DNA of 32,332 nucleotides from Acidobacteriota bacterium (GCA_021833665.1 JAKBES010000011.1:1-32332), one strand, 5' to 3'. Counted from the first letter of the stretch, positions 1-8,570 are shown. Notes: generated by a model not told the origin, from the letters alone. Numbers and translations: made by a program.

Positions 1-85
1 GCGCCCTGCGGCCGCTTCGCTGAACTCCTCGGGGATAGGTTGCGCCTTAGCGCTGGCAAAGCCAGACGCACGGCGCGTCGGAAGT

Positions 86-114
86 CCAAGAGGGAGGCTC
101 CGCCCCCCTCTTGG
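86..114 (-). terminator. Hairpin downstream of the aspA-like gene
   Basis: A perfect 9-bp inverted repeat, CCAAGAGGG / CCCTCTTGG (86-94 and 106-114), lies 15 bp past the stop codon of the minus-strand lyase gene. It is GC-rich and well placed for transcription termination, but no clear T-tract follows on the minus strand. The call as an intrinsic terminator is therefore inference. Bases 1-85 show no gene I can support. Confidence 0.45.
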
Positions 115-128
115 CGCTGCGCTCCCTG

Positions 129-1982
129 CTACTGTTTCCCTACCATATTTTCTGGCTTGAGCAGGTCGTCGAGGGCCTCCTTAGAGAGCCAGCCCTTGGC
201 GAGGACCAGGTCGTAGACGCTTTCGCCCGTGTCCAAAGCCTCTTTGGCGATGGCCACGGAGCGCTCGTAGCCCAGCGCGGGGTTGAGGGCTGTCACGAGG
301 CCGATGCTGTGCTCCACGTACCTGCGGCATTGGTCGCGGTTGGCCTTGATCCCCACGATGCAGCGGCTGGCCAGGGTCACGCAGGCGTTGCGCAGAAGGA
401 GGAGGCCTCCGAGCATGTTGTAGGCGATGATGGGCTCCATCACGTTCAGTTCGAGTTGGCCCGCTTCGGCGGCCATGGTGATGGTCATGTCGTGGCCGAT
501 GATCTGGAATGCCACCTGGTTCACCACCTCGGGGATGACCGGATTGACCTTGCCGGGCATGATGGAAGAGCCGGGTTGCATGGGCGGCAGATCGATCTCG
601 TGGAGGCCGCACCGAGGGCCCGAGGAGAGGAGGCGCAGGTCGTTGCAGATCTTGCTCAGCTTCACGGCCACGCGCTTCATGACGCCGGACATTTGGACGA
701 AGGATCCCGAGTCCTGCGTGGCCTCCACGAGGTTGGGGCTCTTGACCAGGTCCACGCCGCTCACCTCGCGAAGCCTCCGGGTAACCACGTCGGCGTAGCC
801 GGGGGGGCTGTTGAGGCCCGTGCCGATGGCCGTGGCTCCCATGTTGATCTCTTTCAGCAGCGCCCCAGCTTCCCGCAGGCGCTCCATGTCCTCTCCCACC
901 ATGACGGCCCACGCGCCGAACTCCTGCCCCAGGGTCATGGGGACCGCGTCCTGAAGCTGAGTCCTCCCCATCTTGATGACGTCGGCGAATTCGCGTTCCT
1001 TACCTTCCAGGGCCGATTTGAGTTCGCCCATGGCGGCCAGGGTGTCCTTGAGGGTGAGGTTCACGGCTATTTTGACCGCCGTGGGATAGACGTCGTTGGT
1101 GGACTGGGAAAGGTTCAGGTGGTCGTTGGGATGGAGGTGCTGGTATTGGCCCTTGGCGTGTCCGAGCAGTTCCAAGGCCCGGTTGGTGATGACCTCGTTG
1201 GCGTTCATGTTCGTGGAGGTGCCCGCCCCGCCTTGGATCATGTCCACCACGAACTGGTCGTGGAATTTGCCCGCGAGGATTTCATCGCACGCCGCCGCGA
1301 TGGCTTGGGTTTTGGCTTCGTCCAGGATGCCCAGGTCGCGGTTGGCCAGGGCGCAGGCTTTCTTCACGAAGGCCAGGGCGTCGATGAGGTGATGGAACCC
1401 CGAGAGCTTGGCCCCCGAGATGGGAAAGTTCTCCAGGGCCCGGAGGGTCTGCACGCCGTAGTAAACCTCCACGGGCACCTCGCGGGTCCCCAGAAGGTCG
1501 TGCTCCGAGCGCGTCAATCCCGAGATCTCCGAGGTGGAGGTTCCGATGTCCAGGGCCGCCGCCATCTGGATGCGCTCCTTGAGGAACCGGCTCATGCGGG
1601 CCACGAGGCGGTAGAAGAGGTCGGGGCGCTCTTCACGGACGCGCTCGATGTGGGCTTTGGAGAGCTGGAGGACGGAGGCGCCGTCCCTCGTGAAGCCGCT
1701 CGCCACGTGGGGCGTGTCGTCCACGAGGAGGCCCTGGCTGAGGGCGCCCCCCACGGTGACCGTCCCGACCCGTTTCGTGGCCCCGTGGAGGCCGATGATG
1801 AGGTCCACTTCGCCCGAGGCCACGATGCCGTACCACTGGCGGGGCGTGGATTCGTGGAAGAGCCATTCCCCCGGGCCGTAGTCGCGGCGCGTGAAAAGGC
1901 CCGCGAGGAAAACGCGGTCCGCGTCGTTCAATCCTTCGAACCCGGGAAGTGGGTTGATGTCCGTTGGGCCTTGATCTGTCAT
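129..1982 (-). CDS. aspA: Aspartate ammonia-lyase with N-terminal cyclic-nucleotide-binding-like domain
   Basis: 617 aa. Residues about 150-617 are a complete class II fumarase/aspartase-family lyase, which would deaminate L-aspartate to fumarate and ammonia in the cytoplasm. The family signature GSSIMPGKVNP is at 471-481, and GTGLN (near 387) and the NMNANEVI stretch are aspartase-like rather than fumarase-like. Residues about 15-140 resemble a Crp-type cyclic-nucleotide-binding beta-roll (GEWLFHE, ASGEVDLIIG, then a helix). The usual phosphate-binding cassette with R-x-A is not evident, and there is no helix-turn-helix. The domain may therefore bind another ligand or be structural. I chose ATG 1982 because AAAAAGGAG lies just upstream. 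The ORF track runs on to 2540, but that extension crosses repeats and a divergent gene. Family assignment is secure; aspartate over another substrate is likely but inferred. Confidence 0.9.
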   Translation of the reverse strand: MTDQGPTDINPLPGFEGLNDADRVFLAGLFTRRDYGPGEWLFHESTPRQWYGIVASGEVDLIIGLHGATKRVGTVTVGGALSQGLLVDDTPHVASGFTRDGASVLQLSKAHIERVREERPDLFYRLVARMSRFLKERIQMAAALDIGTSTSEISGLTRSEHDLLGTREVPVEVYYGVQTLRALENFPISGAKLSGFHHLIDALAFVKKACALANRDLGILDEAKTQAIAAACDEILAGKFHDQFVVDMIQGGAGTSTNMNANEVITNRALELLGHAKGQYQHLHPNDHLNLSQSTNDVYPTAVKIAVNLTLKDTLAAMGELKSALEGKEREFADVIKMGRTQLQDAVPMTLGQEFGAWAVMVGEDMERLREAGALLKEINMGATAIGTGLNSPPGYADVVTRRLREVSGVDLVKSPNLVEATQDSGSFVQMSGVMKRVAVKLSKICNDLRLLSSGPRCGLHEIDLPPMQPGSSIMPGKVNPVIPEVVNQVAFQIIGHDMTITMAAEAGQLELNVMEPIIAYNMLGGLLLLRNACVTLASRCIVGIKANRDQCRRYVEHSIGLVTALNPALGYERSVAIAKEALDTGESVYDLVLAKGWLSKEALDDLLKPENMVGKQ

Positions 1983-2009
1983 GGTGTGGCTCCTTTTTCG
2001 CCAGACGGG

Positions 2010-2062
2010 ATGAGGAGATGAGGGAATGAGGAGATGCCGGGATGCCGAGATGAGGAAATGCC
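2010..2062. repeat. Degenerate 8-bp tandem repeat (ATGAGGAG)
   Basis: Six octamers in phase: ATGAGGAG, ATGAGGGA, ATGAGGAG, ATGCCGGG, ATGCCGAG, ATGAGGAA, then ATGCC. They lie in the gap between the divergent lyase and small membrane-protein genes, upstream of the lyase start. No function is known to me. Confidence 0.75.
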
Positions 2063-2086
2063 TTCGTCCATGGCGGTCTCTTTTTG

Positions 2087-2107
2087 CAAATCCCAAATCC
2101 CAAATCC
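2087..2107. repeat. Heptamer repeat (CAAATCC)x3
   Basis: Three exact tandem copies of CAAATCC. On the other strand this reads GGATTTG, the same family as the arrays at 2703-2771 and 9962-9982. The flanks GCAAAT and ATTTGC also form a 6-bp inverted repeat. Confidence 0.85.
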
Positions 2108-2150
2108 GAATTTGCCCATTCCCCCGGCACGGCCGGGCGAGCAGATTCCC

Positions 2151-2160
2151 GATTATAATC
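2151..2160. promoter_or_regulatory. Palindrome GATTATAATC containing TATAAT on both strands
   Basis: A perfect 10-bp palindrome in the divergent gap between the lyase and the 2220 gene. It holds a consensus -10 hexamer on each strand. I found no convincing -35 at 16-18 bp on either strand, so promoter function is only suggested. Confidence 0.4.
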
Positions 2161-2219
2161 GAAGGAGCGAAGGATCGTGGCCTCCTGCGAAGCCGCGCCG
2201 GCGCCGGGGGAGGGTCCGA

Positions 2220-2666
2220 ATGGGAAAAGGCAAAGGCAAGCGGAAAGTGCACTCTGGGAAGCGAAGCCGATTCAGCCTGAGCCCCAGGGGCGAGCTGGCC
2301 TTGGCCGGCATCGGGGTGATCGTCCTGGGTATCCTCGCGTTCCTGGGCTGGAGCCTCCTGGCACCCATGATCTTGAAGCCCGACCACGCCAAGGCCGCGG
2401 CGGAGCAAAAGGAGCGCGCCCAGATGGCAAGCCGCTGGGAGTCCATGACTCGGGAGGGGACCGTCCTCCGGGAGGACCCGAAGCGCTGCGACGTGATGGT
2501 GGACGGGGCCAAGTGGGAGGCCCTGGGCCTTTCCGGCCAAGGTGAGGCCGCTCAGGCCGCCTCAGCCCACTTCGGCGAGAAGCGCTGCTTCGTTTACGAC
2601 GCCGCCACCGGCGCCCAACTGGGCTGGTACACGGAGGCTGAAGGGTACAAGAGGACGGGCCGGTAG
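2220..2666 (+). CDS. Small single-pass membrane protein, unknown function
   Basis: 148 aa. A very basic N-terminus (MGKGKGKRKVHSGKRSR) is followed by one hydrophobic segment at about residues 28-50. A charged soluble region of about 95 residues follows, with two cysteines (RCDV and RCFVY). The topology would be N-in, with the C-terminal part outside the cytoplasm. ATG 2220 is chosen over the upstream in-frame start at 2034 because GGGGGAGGG sits directly before it and the extension would read through repeats. The gene is divergent from the lyase. I do not recognise the family. The ending GAQLGWYTEAEGYKRTGR looks like the tail of a small globular domain. Confidence 0.7.
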   Translation: MGKGKGKRKVHSGKRSRFSLSPRGELALAGIGVIVLGILAFLGWSLLAPMILKPDHAKAAAEQKERAQMASRWESMTREGTVLREDPKRCDVMVDGAKWEALGLSGQGEAAQAASAHFGEKRCFVYDAATGAQLGWYTEAEGYKRTGR

Positions 2667-2702
2667 GGGGAAGGGGAGAATTCGGAAATCGGAACGGGAC
2701 GA

Positions 2703-2771
2703 TTGGGGAATTGGGATTTGGGATTTGGGATTTGGAAATTGGGATTTGGGATTGGGATTGGGATTTGGGAA
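2703..2771. repeat. Degenerate heptamer array (GGGATTT)n
   Basis: About nine imperfect units of GGGATTT/GGGATTG/GGAAATT in tandem, starting shortly after the stop of the 148-aa protein. The gap 2667-3127 holds this array and the one at 2847. I see no gene in it. Confidence 0.85.
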
Positions 2772-2845
2772 ATCCTCGCCGATCCAAGCACGGCGCGTGC
2801 TGACTTTACTCCTCACGCCTCCCCGCTCCCTGCTCCCGGCTCATT

Positions 2846-2948
<103 letters not shown>

Positions 2949-3127
2949 ATTCATCCCCCCCGGCATCCCTGAAACTTTCCTAAACCCGCCCGCGTAGTTC
3001 ACTCATTGGGGATTTTCTTGCATGACACAAACGCAAGCAGCAGGCCCGTGCGCGGCGGAAGTGGGGCGTCCGCGCGGGAGGGTGAGGTGAGTGGGACATT
3101 GCCCCCATCGAAAGGAGCAGCAAGGAC

Positions 3128-4642
3128 ATGAGAACCCATCGGACGGCGGCGCTGGTCGCCGCGGGCTTGGCGGTGCTGGCCCTCGCGGCACCGGCGCGGG
3201 CCCAAGGCTTCAAGGACCTGGAGGGCAAGGTGGTGGAGAAAACCCTCCCCAACGGCCTCAAGGTCATCCTCCTTCCCCGGCCCCTGGCGCCGGTGACCTC
3301 CTTCGTGACCTATGCCGACGTGGGCGGGGTAAACGAACAGCAGAACGCCACGGGGCTGGCCCACATCTTCGAGCACATGGCCTTCAAGGGAACGACCACC
3401 ATCGGCACCAAGGACATCGCCAAGGAAGAGGCGGCCATGGCGAAGGAGGACCAGGCGTTCACGGTCCTGCGCGCCGAGCGCCTGCGCCGCCCGAAGCCCG
3501 ACCCGGAAAAACTGAAACTGGATGAAGCGGCCTTCAAGAAGGACCAGGAAGAGGCGCAGAAGTATTCGGACACGGGCGCCTTTGACAAGATCCTGGAGCA
3601 GCAGGGCGCCTCGGGCCTGAACGCCTTCACGGGCTTCGACCAGACCGTCTACCACTACTCCCTTCCGTCCAACAGGCTCGAGCTCTGGGCGGCGCTGGAA
3701 TCGGACCGCTTCACCCATCCCGTCCTTCGGGAGTTTTACAAGGAGAAGGACGTGATCATGGAAGAGAAGCGCATGGGGGAGAGCCGCCCCACCATGCGGC
3801 TCTTCAACGACTTTTTTCCCGTGGCTTACTCCGCCGCCATGTACCGCTCGTGGGTCATCGGCTCCATGAGCGACTTGCAGGCCATCACGCGCCAGCAGGC
3901 CAAGGACTGGTTCAGCAAGTACTACTGCGCCAAGAACCTCACCGTGGCCATCGTGGGCGACGTGGACCCCAAGACGGCCATGCCCGTCCTGGAAAAATAT
4001 CTGGACAAGATCCCCGCCGGTGCCAAGCCCGAGGGGCCCATCACCGTGGAGCCTCCCCAGCGGGCCGAGAAGCGCATCATCATGGATGATCCCTCCCAGC
4101 CCTTCCTGGTCATCGGCTACCACCGGCCCGACATCAACGACCCCGACAACGCGGCCTATGACGTGCTCGCGGACGTCCTGGGCGGCGGGCGCTCGTCGCG
4201 CCTCTACAAGGCCCTCGTGAAGGAGAAGAAGGTGGCCCTTTACGCCGCCGCCATGCCCTCCTTCGAGGGTGAGAAATTCCCCGGCCTCTTCACCATCATG
4301 GCCGTGGCCAACAAGGGCAAGACCAACGCCGAGTGCGAGGCCGCCATCTACGCCGAGCTGGACAAGATCCAGAATGAACCCATCACGAAGGACGAGCTGG
4401 AGGGCGTGAAGGCCCGCGCCAAGATGCATTTCATCGACGGTATCGACAGCAACATGGGCCTGGCCATGCAGCTCGCCATGGCCCAGAATCTCCAGGGCGA
4501 CTGGCGCCAGATGTTTAACTACCTGGACCGAATTGACGCGGTGACGGCTCAGGACGTGACGCGCATCGCCAAGTCGGCCTTCGCGAAATCCAACCGGACG
4601 GTGGGCATGATCGAGACGACGCCCGCCAAGTCCGAGAAGTAA
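3128..4642 (+). CDS. M16 family zinc metallopeptidase (active subunit)
   Basis: 504 aa with a signal peptide (about residues 1-26, cleavage near ARAQG), so periplasmic. The M16 zinc site is intact: HIFEH at 79-83, with a downstream acidic residue (E185 region, LELWAALESDRF) as the third ligand. The segment between them is longer than usual and contains a charged helical insert (about 95-155). The second half has the usual inactive M16 repeat (SSRLYKALVKEK). The family degrades oligopeptides or acts in envelope quality control. ATG 3128 follows GAAAGGAGCAG. The gene is 11 bp upstream of a second M16 gene that lacks the zinc motif. Active/inactive pairs of this kind are known to form heterodimers, so the two probably work as one enzyme. 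Confidence 0.9.
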   Translation: MRTHRTAALVAAGLAVLALAAPARAQGFKDLEGKVVEKTLPNGLKVILLPRPLAPVTSFVTYADVGGVNEQQNATGLAHIFEHMAFKGTTTIGTKDIAKEEAAMAKEDQAFTVLRAERLRRPKPDPEKLKLDEAAFKKDQEEAQKYSDTGAFDKILEQQGASGLNAFTGFDQTVYHYSLPSNRLELWAALESDRFTHPVLREFYKEKDVIMEEKRMGESRPTMRLFNDFFPVAYSAAMYRSWVIGSMSDLQAITRQQAKDWFSKYYCAKNLTVAIVGDVDPKTAMPVLEKYLDKIPAGAKPEGPITVEPPQRAEKRIIMDDPSQPFLVIGYHRPDINDPDNAAYDVLADVLGGGRSSRLYKALVKEKKVALYAAAMPSFEGEKFPGLFTIMAVANKGKTNAECEAAIYAELDKIQNEPITKDELEGVKARAKMHFIDGIDSNMGLAMQLAMAQNLQGDWRQMFNYLDRIDAVTAQDVTRIAKSAFAKSNRTVGMIETTPAKSEK

Positions 4643-4653
4643 AGGAGGCGGCC

Positions 4654-6867
4654 ATGAGCATCAAGACGATTCTTCGCGTATCCGCCGCGGCCGCCCTTCT
4701 GTGCGGGATGGCCGCCGTGTCCTCCGCGGCACAGGAGAAGGCGCCCGCGCCGGCTCCCAAGGCAACCGCAGCGCCGGCCACCAAGGCCCCGGCCAAGACT
4801 TACGTGGACAAGCTCACGTATCCCAAACTCCATCCCATCACCATGCCCCAGGTGGTCCGCGAGACCCTCCCCAACGGCATGAGGCTCATCCTCATCGAGG
4901 ACCACGAGCTGCCCCTCGTGTCCATGCGGGCCCTGATCAAGGGTGGCAAGGTGGCCGAGCCCCCCTCCAAGCCGGCCCTCTGCGCTCTCTTCGGCGAGGT
5001 CCAGCGCACGGGCGGCGTGAAGTCCATGACCGGCGACCAGGTGGACGACTTCCTGGAGCGCATCGGCGCCTCCATCGAGACCAACGTGGGCGACACCTAC
5101 GGCGTGGTCTCCGCCAAGACCCTCACGGAGCAGCTCGACAAGGTCCTGCCGCTCTTCGCCGAGTTCCTGGAGGAGCCGGCCTTCGCCCAGGACAAGATTG
5201 ATTTGGCCAAAACCCACCTTAACGGGATGATCTCCCGCCGCAACGACGAGGTCATGGGCATCGCCAGGCGCGAGTTCCTCCAGCTCGTGTACGGCGCCAA
5301 GTCCCCCTTCGCCAGGGAGTACGAGTACGACGACGTGGACGCCCTGACCCGCGCGGACCTGCTGGGCTACCAGAAGGCCCTCTACCGGCCCGACAACGTG
5401 ATCTTGGCCGTGTGGGGCGACTTCAAGGCCCCCGAAATGAAACAGAAGCTCGCCGAAGCCTTTAAGGGGTGGCAGGCCTCGGGCCCCGCCCCGGTGTTCA
5501 CCGAACCCGCGGTGCCCCAGCCCAAGCCCTCCATCAACTATGTGGAGAAGACCGACCAGGAGCAGACCACCGTCCTGCTGGGCGAGCTGGGACTGCGACT
5601 GGACGATCCCGACTACCCAGCCATCAACATGATGTCCGAGATCCTGGGCGGCAGCATGTCCTCCCGCATCTTCGTCCAGGTCCGCACCCTTAAGGGCCTG
5701 GCTTACGGGGCGGGCGGCTTCATGGTTCCCGCCTACGACCACCCCGGCGCCTTCTATTTCTATACGGCCACCAAGCCCCACAGCACCGCCGAGGCCATCG
5801 CCACGATCTTGGACGAGATCAAGAAGATCCGGCAGGAGCCCGTCACCGACGAGGAGCTGAAAAAGGCCAAGGACGGCTACCTGAACACCTACGCGTTCGA
5901 GTTCGATTCCACCGGCAAGATCGCCGGCCGCCTGGCCACCTACGAGCTGTACGGCTATCCGGCGGACTTCAACGTGAAGCTGCGCGACGCCATCGAGAAG
6001 GTGACCAAGGAGGACGTGCTCAAGGCCGCCCAGAAGCACCTCAACCCCGACGTCCTCACGGTTCTGGCCGTGGGCGTGGCCAGCAAGTTTGACAAACCGC
6101 TGTCCACCTTCGGCCCCGTGAACACCATTGATATCACCATCCCCGAGCCCAAGCCCAAGGAGATCATTCCCGAGGCCACCGCCGAGACCCTGAAGGCGGG
6201 GACCGACGTCCTCCTCATGGCCGCCAAGGCCACGGGCGAGCCGGCCCTGCGCGGCCTGAAGAACATGGCCAGCGAGGGGGCCACCACCATCAAGACGCCC
6301 ATGGGCGAGATGGAGCTCAAGGGCTCGGCCACCTTCATCCTGCCCGCGAGGCTCTACAATTCCATTACGACGCCCATGGGAGCCATGGTTCAGGTCGTGG
6401 ACGGCGACAAGGGCTGGATGACCATGGGCCCCAACGTCCGTGATTTGCCCGCCTCGGCTGTCGCCGAGATGAAGCGCGGGCTCTACACGGAGGCGGGCTG
6501 CGCCCTCCTCCTCCAGCAGGCCCTTGAAGGCAAGCTCCAGGGCCAGCTCATCGGCAAGACGCAGTTTGAAGGCAAAGACGCCAACGACGTGCTGGTGAAG
6601 ATCGGCGACGGCGCCCTGCGCGTTTACGTGGCCGCCGACGGCACCGTGCTCGGCACCCGGCAGCGGGCCCAGACCCAGGAGGGGCCGGCGGACGTGATCG
6701 AGGTCTTCAGCACCTTCACGCCCGTGTCGGGCCTGAAGGTCCCCTTCGAGTCGGTCCAGAAGGTCAAGGGTGAGGTGAAGTCTTCGTCCAAGCTCACCTC
6801 CGTCAAGGTCAACCCCGGCTTCAGCGAGGACCTCTTCAAGAAACCGAGCGGAGAAGAGAAGAAGTGA
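4654..6867 (+). CDS. M16 family peptidase-like partner subunit with C-terminal extension
   Basis: 737 aa. A signal peptide (1-26) and a Pro/Ala-rich linker (28-48) precede an M16 domain pair (about 55-490). At the zinc site HxxEH is replaced by LCALFGEVQRTGG, so this subunit should be catalytically dead. The C-terminal half keeps the substrate-binding R/Y region (SSRIFVQVRTLKGLAYG). This fits the non-catalytic subunit of a bacterial M16 heterodimer whose catalytic subunit is the upstream gene. Residues about 495-737 are an additional beta-rich domain that looks like outer-membrane lipoprotein-sorting (LolA-like) proteins; this resemblance is by eye. AAAGGAGG lies before ATG 4654. Translation is probably coupled to the upstream gene. 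Confidence 0.85.
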   Translation: MSIKTILRVSAAAALLCGMAAVSSAAQEKAPAPAPKATAAPATKAPAKTYVDKLTYPKLHPITMPQVVRETLPNGMRLILIEDHELPLVSMRALIKGGKVAEPPSKPALCALFGEVQRTGGVKSMTGDQVDDFLERIGASIETNVGDTYGVVSAKTLTEQLDKVLPLFAEFLEEPAFAQDKIDLAKTHLNGMISRRNDEVMGIARREFLQLVYGAKSPFAREYEYDDVDALTRADLLGYQKALYRPDNVILAVWGDFKAPEMKQKLAEAFKGWQASGPAPVFTEPAVPQPKPSINYVEKTDQEQTTVLLGELGLRLDDPDYPAINMMSEILGGSMSSRIFVQVRTLKGLAYGAGGFMVPAYDHPGAFYFYTATKPHSTAEAIATILDEIKKIRQEPVTDEELKKAKDGYLNTYAFEFDSTGKIAGRLATYELYGYPADFNVKLRDAIEKVTKEDVLKAAQKHLNPDVLTVLAVGVASKFDKPLSTFGPVNTIDITIPEPKPKEIIPEATAETLKAGTDVLLMAAKATGEPALRGLKNMASEGATTIKTPMGEMELKGSATFILPARLYNSITTPMGAMVQVVDGDKGWMTMGPNVRDLPASAVAEMKRGLYTEAGCALLLQQALEGKLQGQLIGKTQFEGKDANDVLVKIGDGALRVYVAADGTVLGTRQRAQTQEGPADVIEVFSTFTPVSGLKVPFESVQKVKGEVKSSSKLTSVKVNPGFSEDLFKKPSGEEKK

Positions 6868-6891
6868 AACGTGAAAAGTAAAAAGTAAAAA
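6864..6891. repeat. Heptamer array (GTRAAAA)4
   Basis: GTGAAAC, GTGAAAA, GTAAAAA, GTAAAAA in phase, beginning inside the last codons of the M16 partner gene. The stop codon TGA is part of the first unit. Confidence 0.7.
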
Positions 6892-6920
6892 GAGAGGGCG
6901 CCACGCCCTCCCTGCTGAAC

Positions 6921-6962
6921 GTCAGCGCCCCCGTCCGCTGTCAACGGGCCGGGGGCGTTGAC
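6921..6962 (+). terminator. Strong hairpin after the M16 operon
   Basis: GTCAGCGCCCCCG (6921-6933) pairs with CGGGGGCGTTGAC (6950-6962). This is a 13-bp stem with one G-U wobble and a 16-nt loop, 54 bp past the M16 stop. There is no U-tract, so factor-assisted termination or an RNA 3'-end stabiliser are alternatives. The remainder of the 6868-7198 gap holds the heptamers and the MFS promoter/leader; 6963-7116 shows nothing further. Confidence 0.55.
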
Positions 6963-7116
6963 GCGCCTATCCCTGCTCCTGGCGGCGGCCCATCTTACGC
7001 GCCGGTTCTGCGGCACTTCGCTTCCCGCCGCATGGGCATTCGATCTCCTTCGCCCTTAGCAACACTCAAAGCGTCCTTCCCAGTTCACATTCCGCCTTCC
7101 CCTGTTCCCGCGGGTT

Positions 7117-7146
7117 TTGGCATATAGGGCCCGGTTGGGCTACAAT
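7117..7146 (+). promoter_or_regulatory. Sigma-70 type promoter for the MFS gene
   Basis: TTGGCA (7117-7122), an 18-bp spacer and TACAAT (7141-7146) each match the consensus at 5 of 6 positions. Transcription would start near 7153, leaving a leader of about 46 nt. Confidence 0.6.
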
Positions 7147-7160
7147 TTCTGATCAGCCCG

Positions 7161-7193
7161 CGCCGCGAGGACGCGGCGGGGCTCAGCGGAGCC
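7161..7193 (+). promoter_or_regulatory. Two tandem hairpins in the MFS leader
   Basis: Hairpin 1 is CGCCGCG-AGGA-CGCGGCG (7161-7178). Hairpin 2 is GGCTC-AGCG-GAGCC (7180-7193). The second sequesters the only plausible Shine-Dalgarno (GCGGAG) just ahead of the TTG start. Together they occupy nearly the whole predicted leader, suggesting translational control (inference). Confidence 0.5.
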
Positions 7194-7198
7194 GTCCT

Positions 7199-8401
7199 TT
7201 GGAGAATCGCAAGCGATCGCTTCTGACCGTCTTCCTTATCGTTTTCATCGACCTCATGGGATTCGGGATCGTCATCCCGCTCCTTCCCCTTTATGGTGAC
7301 CGGTACAACCCTTCTCCGGCGGTCTTCGGCCTCCTCATGGCGGCCTACTCGCTTATGCAGTTCATCTTCGCCCCGATTTTGGGGCGCTTCTCGGATGCCG
7401 TGGGGCGTAGGCCCATCCTCATCCTGTCCCTGGCAGGGACCGTCATAGGTTACTTTATTTTCGCCATGCAGGATTCCTTGTGGCTCCTTTTTCTGGCGAG
7501 GGCCGTGAACGGCATCGCGGGGGCCAACGTGGCCACCGCGCAGGCGGTCATCGCCGACGTGACGAAGCCCGAAGAGCGGGCCAAGGGCATGGGCCTCATC
7601 GGCGCGGCCTTCGGGCTTGGCTTTATTTTGGGGCCGGCCATCGGCGGCGCCGCCAACGAGTATTTCGGCGCCCGGGCCCCGGGCTTCTTCGCCGCGGCCC
7701 TCTCCGCCGGAGCTCTCCTCATGACCGTCTTCGCCCTGCCCGAAACGTGGCCCGCCGAGCGGCGCGCCCAGGCCGCTCCCAACCGCGTCCGCCGCGGCTG
7801 GTTCTCCGTCACCCGGCTCATGGAAGCGCTCCGCCATCCGCAGATCGGGCTCGTGCTCGTGATCTTCTTTCTCACAACCTTCGCCTTCGCCAACTTCGAA
7901 TCCACGTTTGCCCTTTTTCTGAATGAGACGATGCACCTCGACACCGCCCACGTCATGTACTTCTTCGTCTTCGTAGGCGTGCTGGCGGCGTTCATCCAAG
8001 GGGGGCTCATCGGCCGCCTTGTGAAGCGCTTCGGCGAGAGGAAGCTCATCCTCACGGGGGCCGTTCTCCTGGTGCCCGGCTACCTGCTCATCCTCACCGC
8101 CACGTCCATAGGGCACCTCATGGCGTTCCTCGTTCTGCTGGCCCTCGGCGCGGGCTTCACGTCGCCGACGCTATCGTCGCTCGTGTCGCGGCTGTCCACG
8201 GCCGAGGAACAAGGCGGCATCCTGGGCATCTTCCAATCCATGGCGTCCCTGGCCCGCATCACGGGGCCCTTCTGGGGCGTTTTCGCCTTCAAGGAGTTCG
8301 GGGTGTCCGTGCCCTACCTCACGGCGGGGTCCGTGGCCGCCGTGGTGGTGGTCCTGGCGTGGCTCATGCTCGCCCGGGCAAGGCGACAGGAACAGCGGTA
8401 A
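7199..8401 (+). CDS. MFS transporter, TetA/MdtG-like drug:H+ antiporter
   Basis: 400 aa with about 12 hydrophobic segments. The first carries the family pattern FIDLMGFGIVIPLLPLY, and motif A (GRFSDAVGRRPIL) follows in the TM2-3 loop. Length and the TM4-5 sequence (NVATAQAVIADVTKPEERAKGMG) fit the TetA/MFS multidrug exporter group in the inner membrane. The substrate cannot be read from sequence. The start is TTG at 7199 (MENRKRS...), because no ATG or GTG in frame precedes the first membrane segment. Its RBS would lie within a leader hairpin. The gene is monocistronic, convergent with the ferritin-like gene. Its stop codon TAA merges into a heptamer array. Confidence 0.88.
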   Translation: MENRKRSLLTVFLIVFIDLMGFGIVIPLLPLYGDRYNPSPAVFGLLMAAYSLMQFIFAPILGRFSDAVGRRPILILSLAGTVIGYFIFAMQDSLWLLFLARAVNGIAGANVATAQAVIADVTKPEERAKGMGLIGAAFGLGFILGPAIGGAANEYFGARAPGFFAAALSAGALLMTVFALPETWPAERRAQAAPNRVRRGWFSVTRLMEALRHPQIGLVLVIFFLTTFAFANFESTFALFLNETMHLDTAHVMYFFVFVGVLAAFIQGGLIGRLVKRFGERKLILTGAVLLVPGYLLILTATSIGHLMAFLVLLALGAGFTSPTLSSLVSRLSTAEEQGGILGIFQSMASLARITGPFWGVFAFKEFGVSVPYLTAGSVAAVVVVLAWLMLARARRQEQR

Positions 8402-8569
8402 GACGCTAGACGCTAGACGCTAGACGCTAGACGCGAACCGCGAAGCGTGAGACGGAAAAGCGCGAGACGCGAGACGCGAGACGCGGGAGCGGAGACGCGA
8501 GACGCGAAGCGCGGGACCGGAGACGCGAACCGCGGGACCGGAGACGCGAACCGCGGGACCGGAGACGAT
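8401..8569. repeat. Long degenerate heptamer array (AGACGCT/AGACGCG/GGACCGG)
   Basis: Begins on the last base of the MFS stop codon with four AGACGCT copies. It then runs for about 24 heptads, nearly all in a single 7-bp phase with one 1-bp slip near 8457-8464. The later part has a higher-order 21-bp unit (AGACGCG-AACCGCG-GGACCGG) repeated. The ORF at 8447-8650 is a by-product of this array. Confidence 0.9.
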
Positions 8570-8570
8570 G

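Noticed and set aside
111-2021. Long plus-strand ORF opposite the lyase gene
   Set aside because: Shadow of the GC-rich lyase coding strand. The translation is Gly/His/Val/Asp-rich without family motifs, as are the other antisense ORFs (for example 13883-15541, 15925-17685, 21164-22906).
1983-2540. N-terminal extension giving an 803-aa lyase
   Set aside because: The extension reads through octamer and heptamer repeats and across the divergent 2220 gene. ATG 1982 has a strong ribosome site and starts the recognisable domain.
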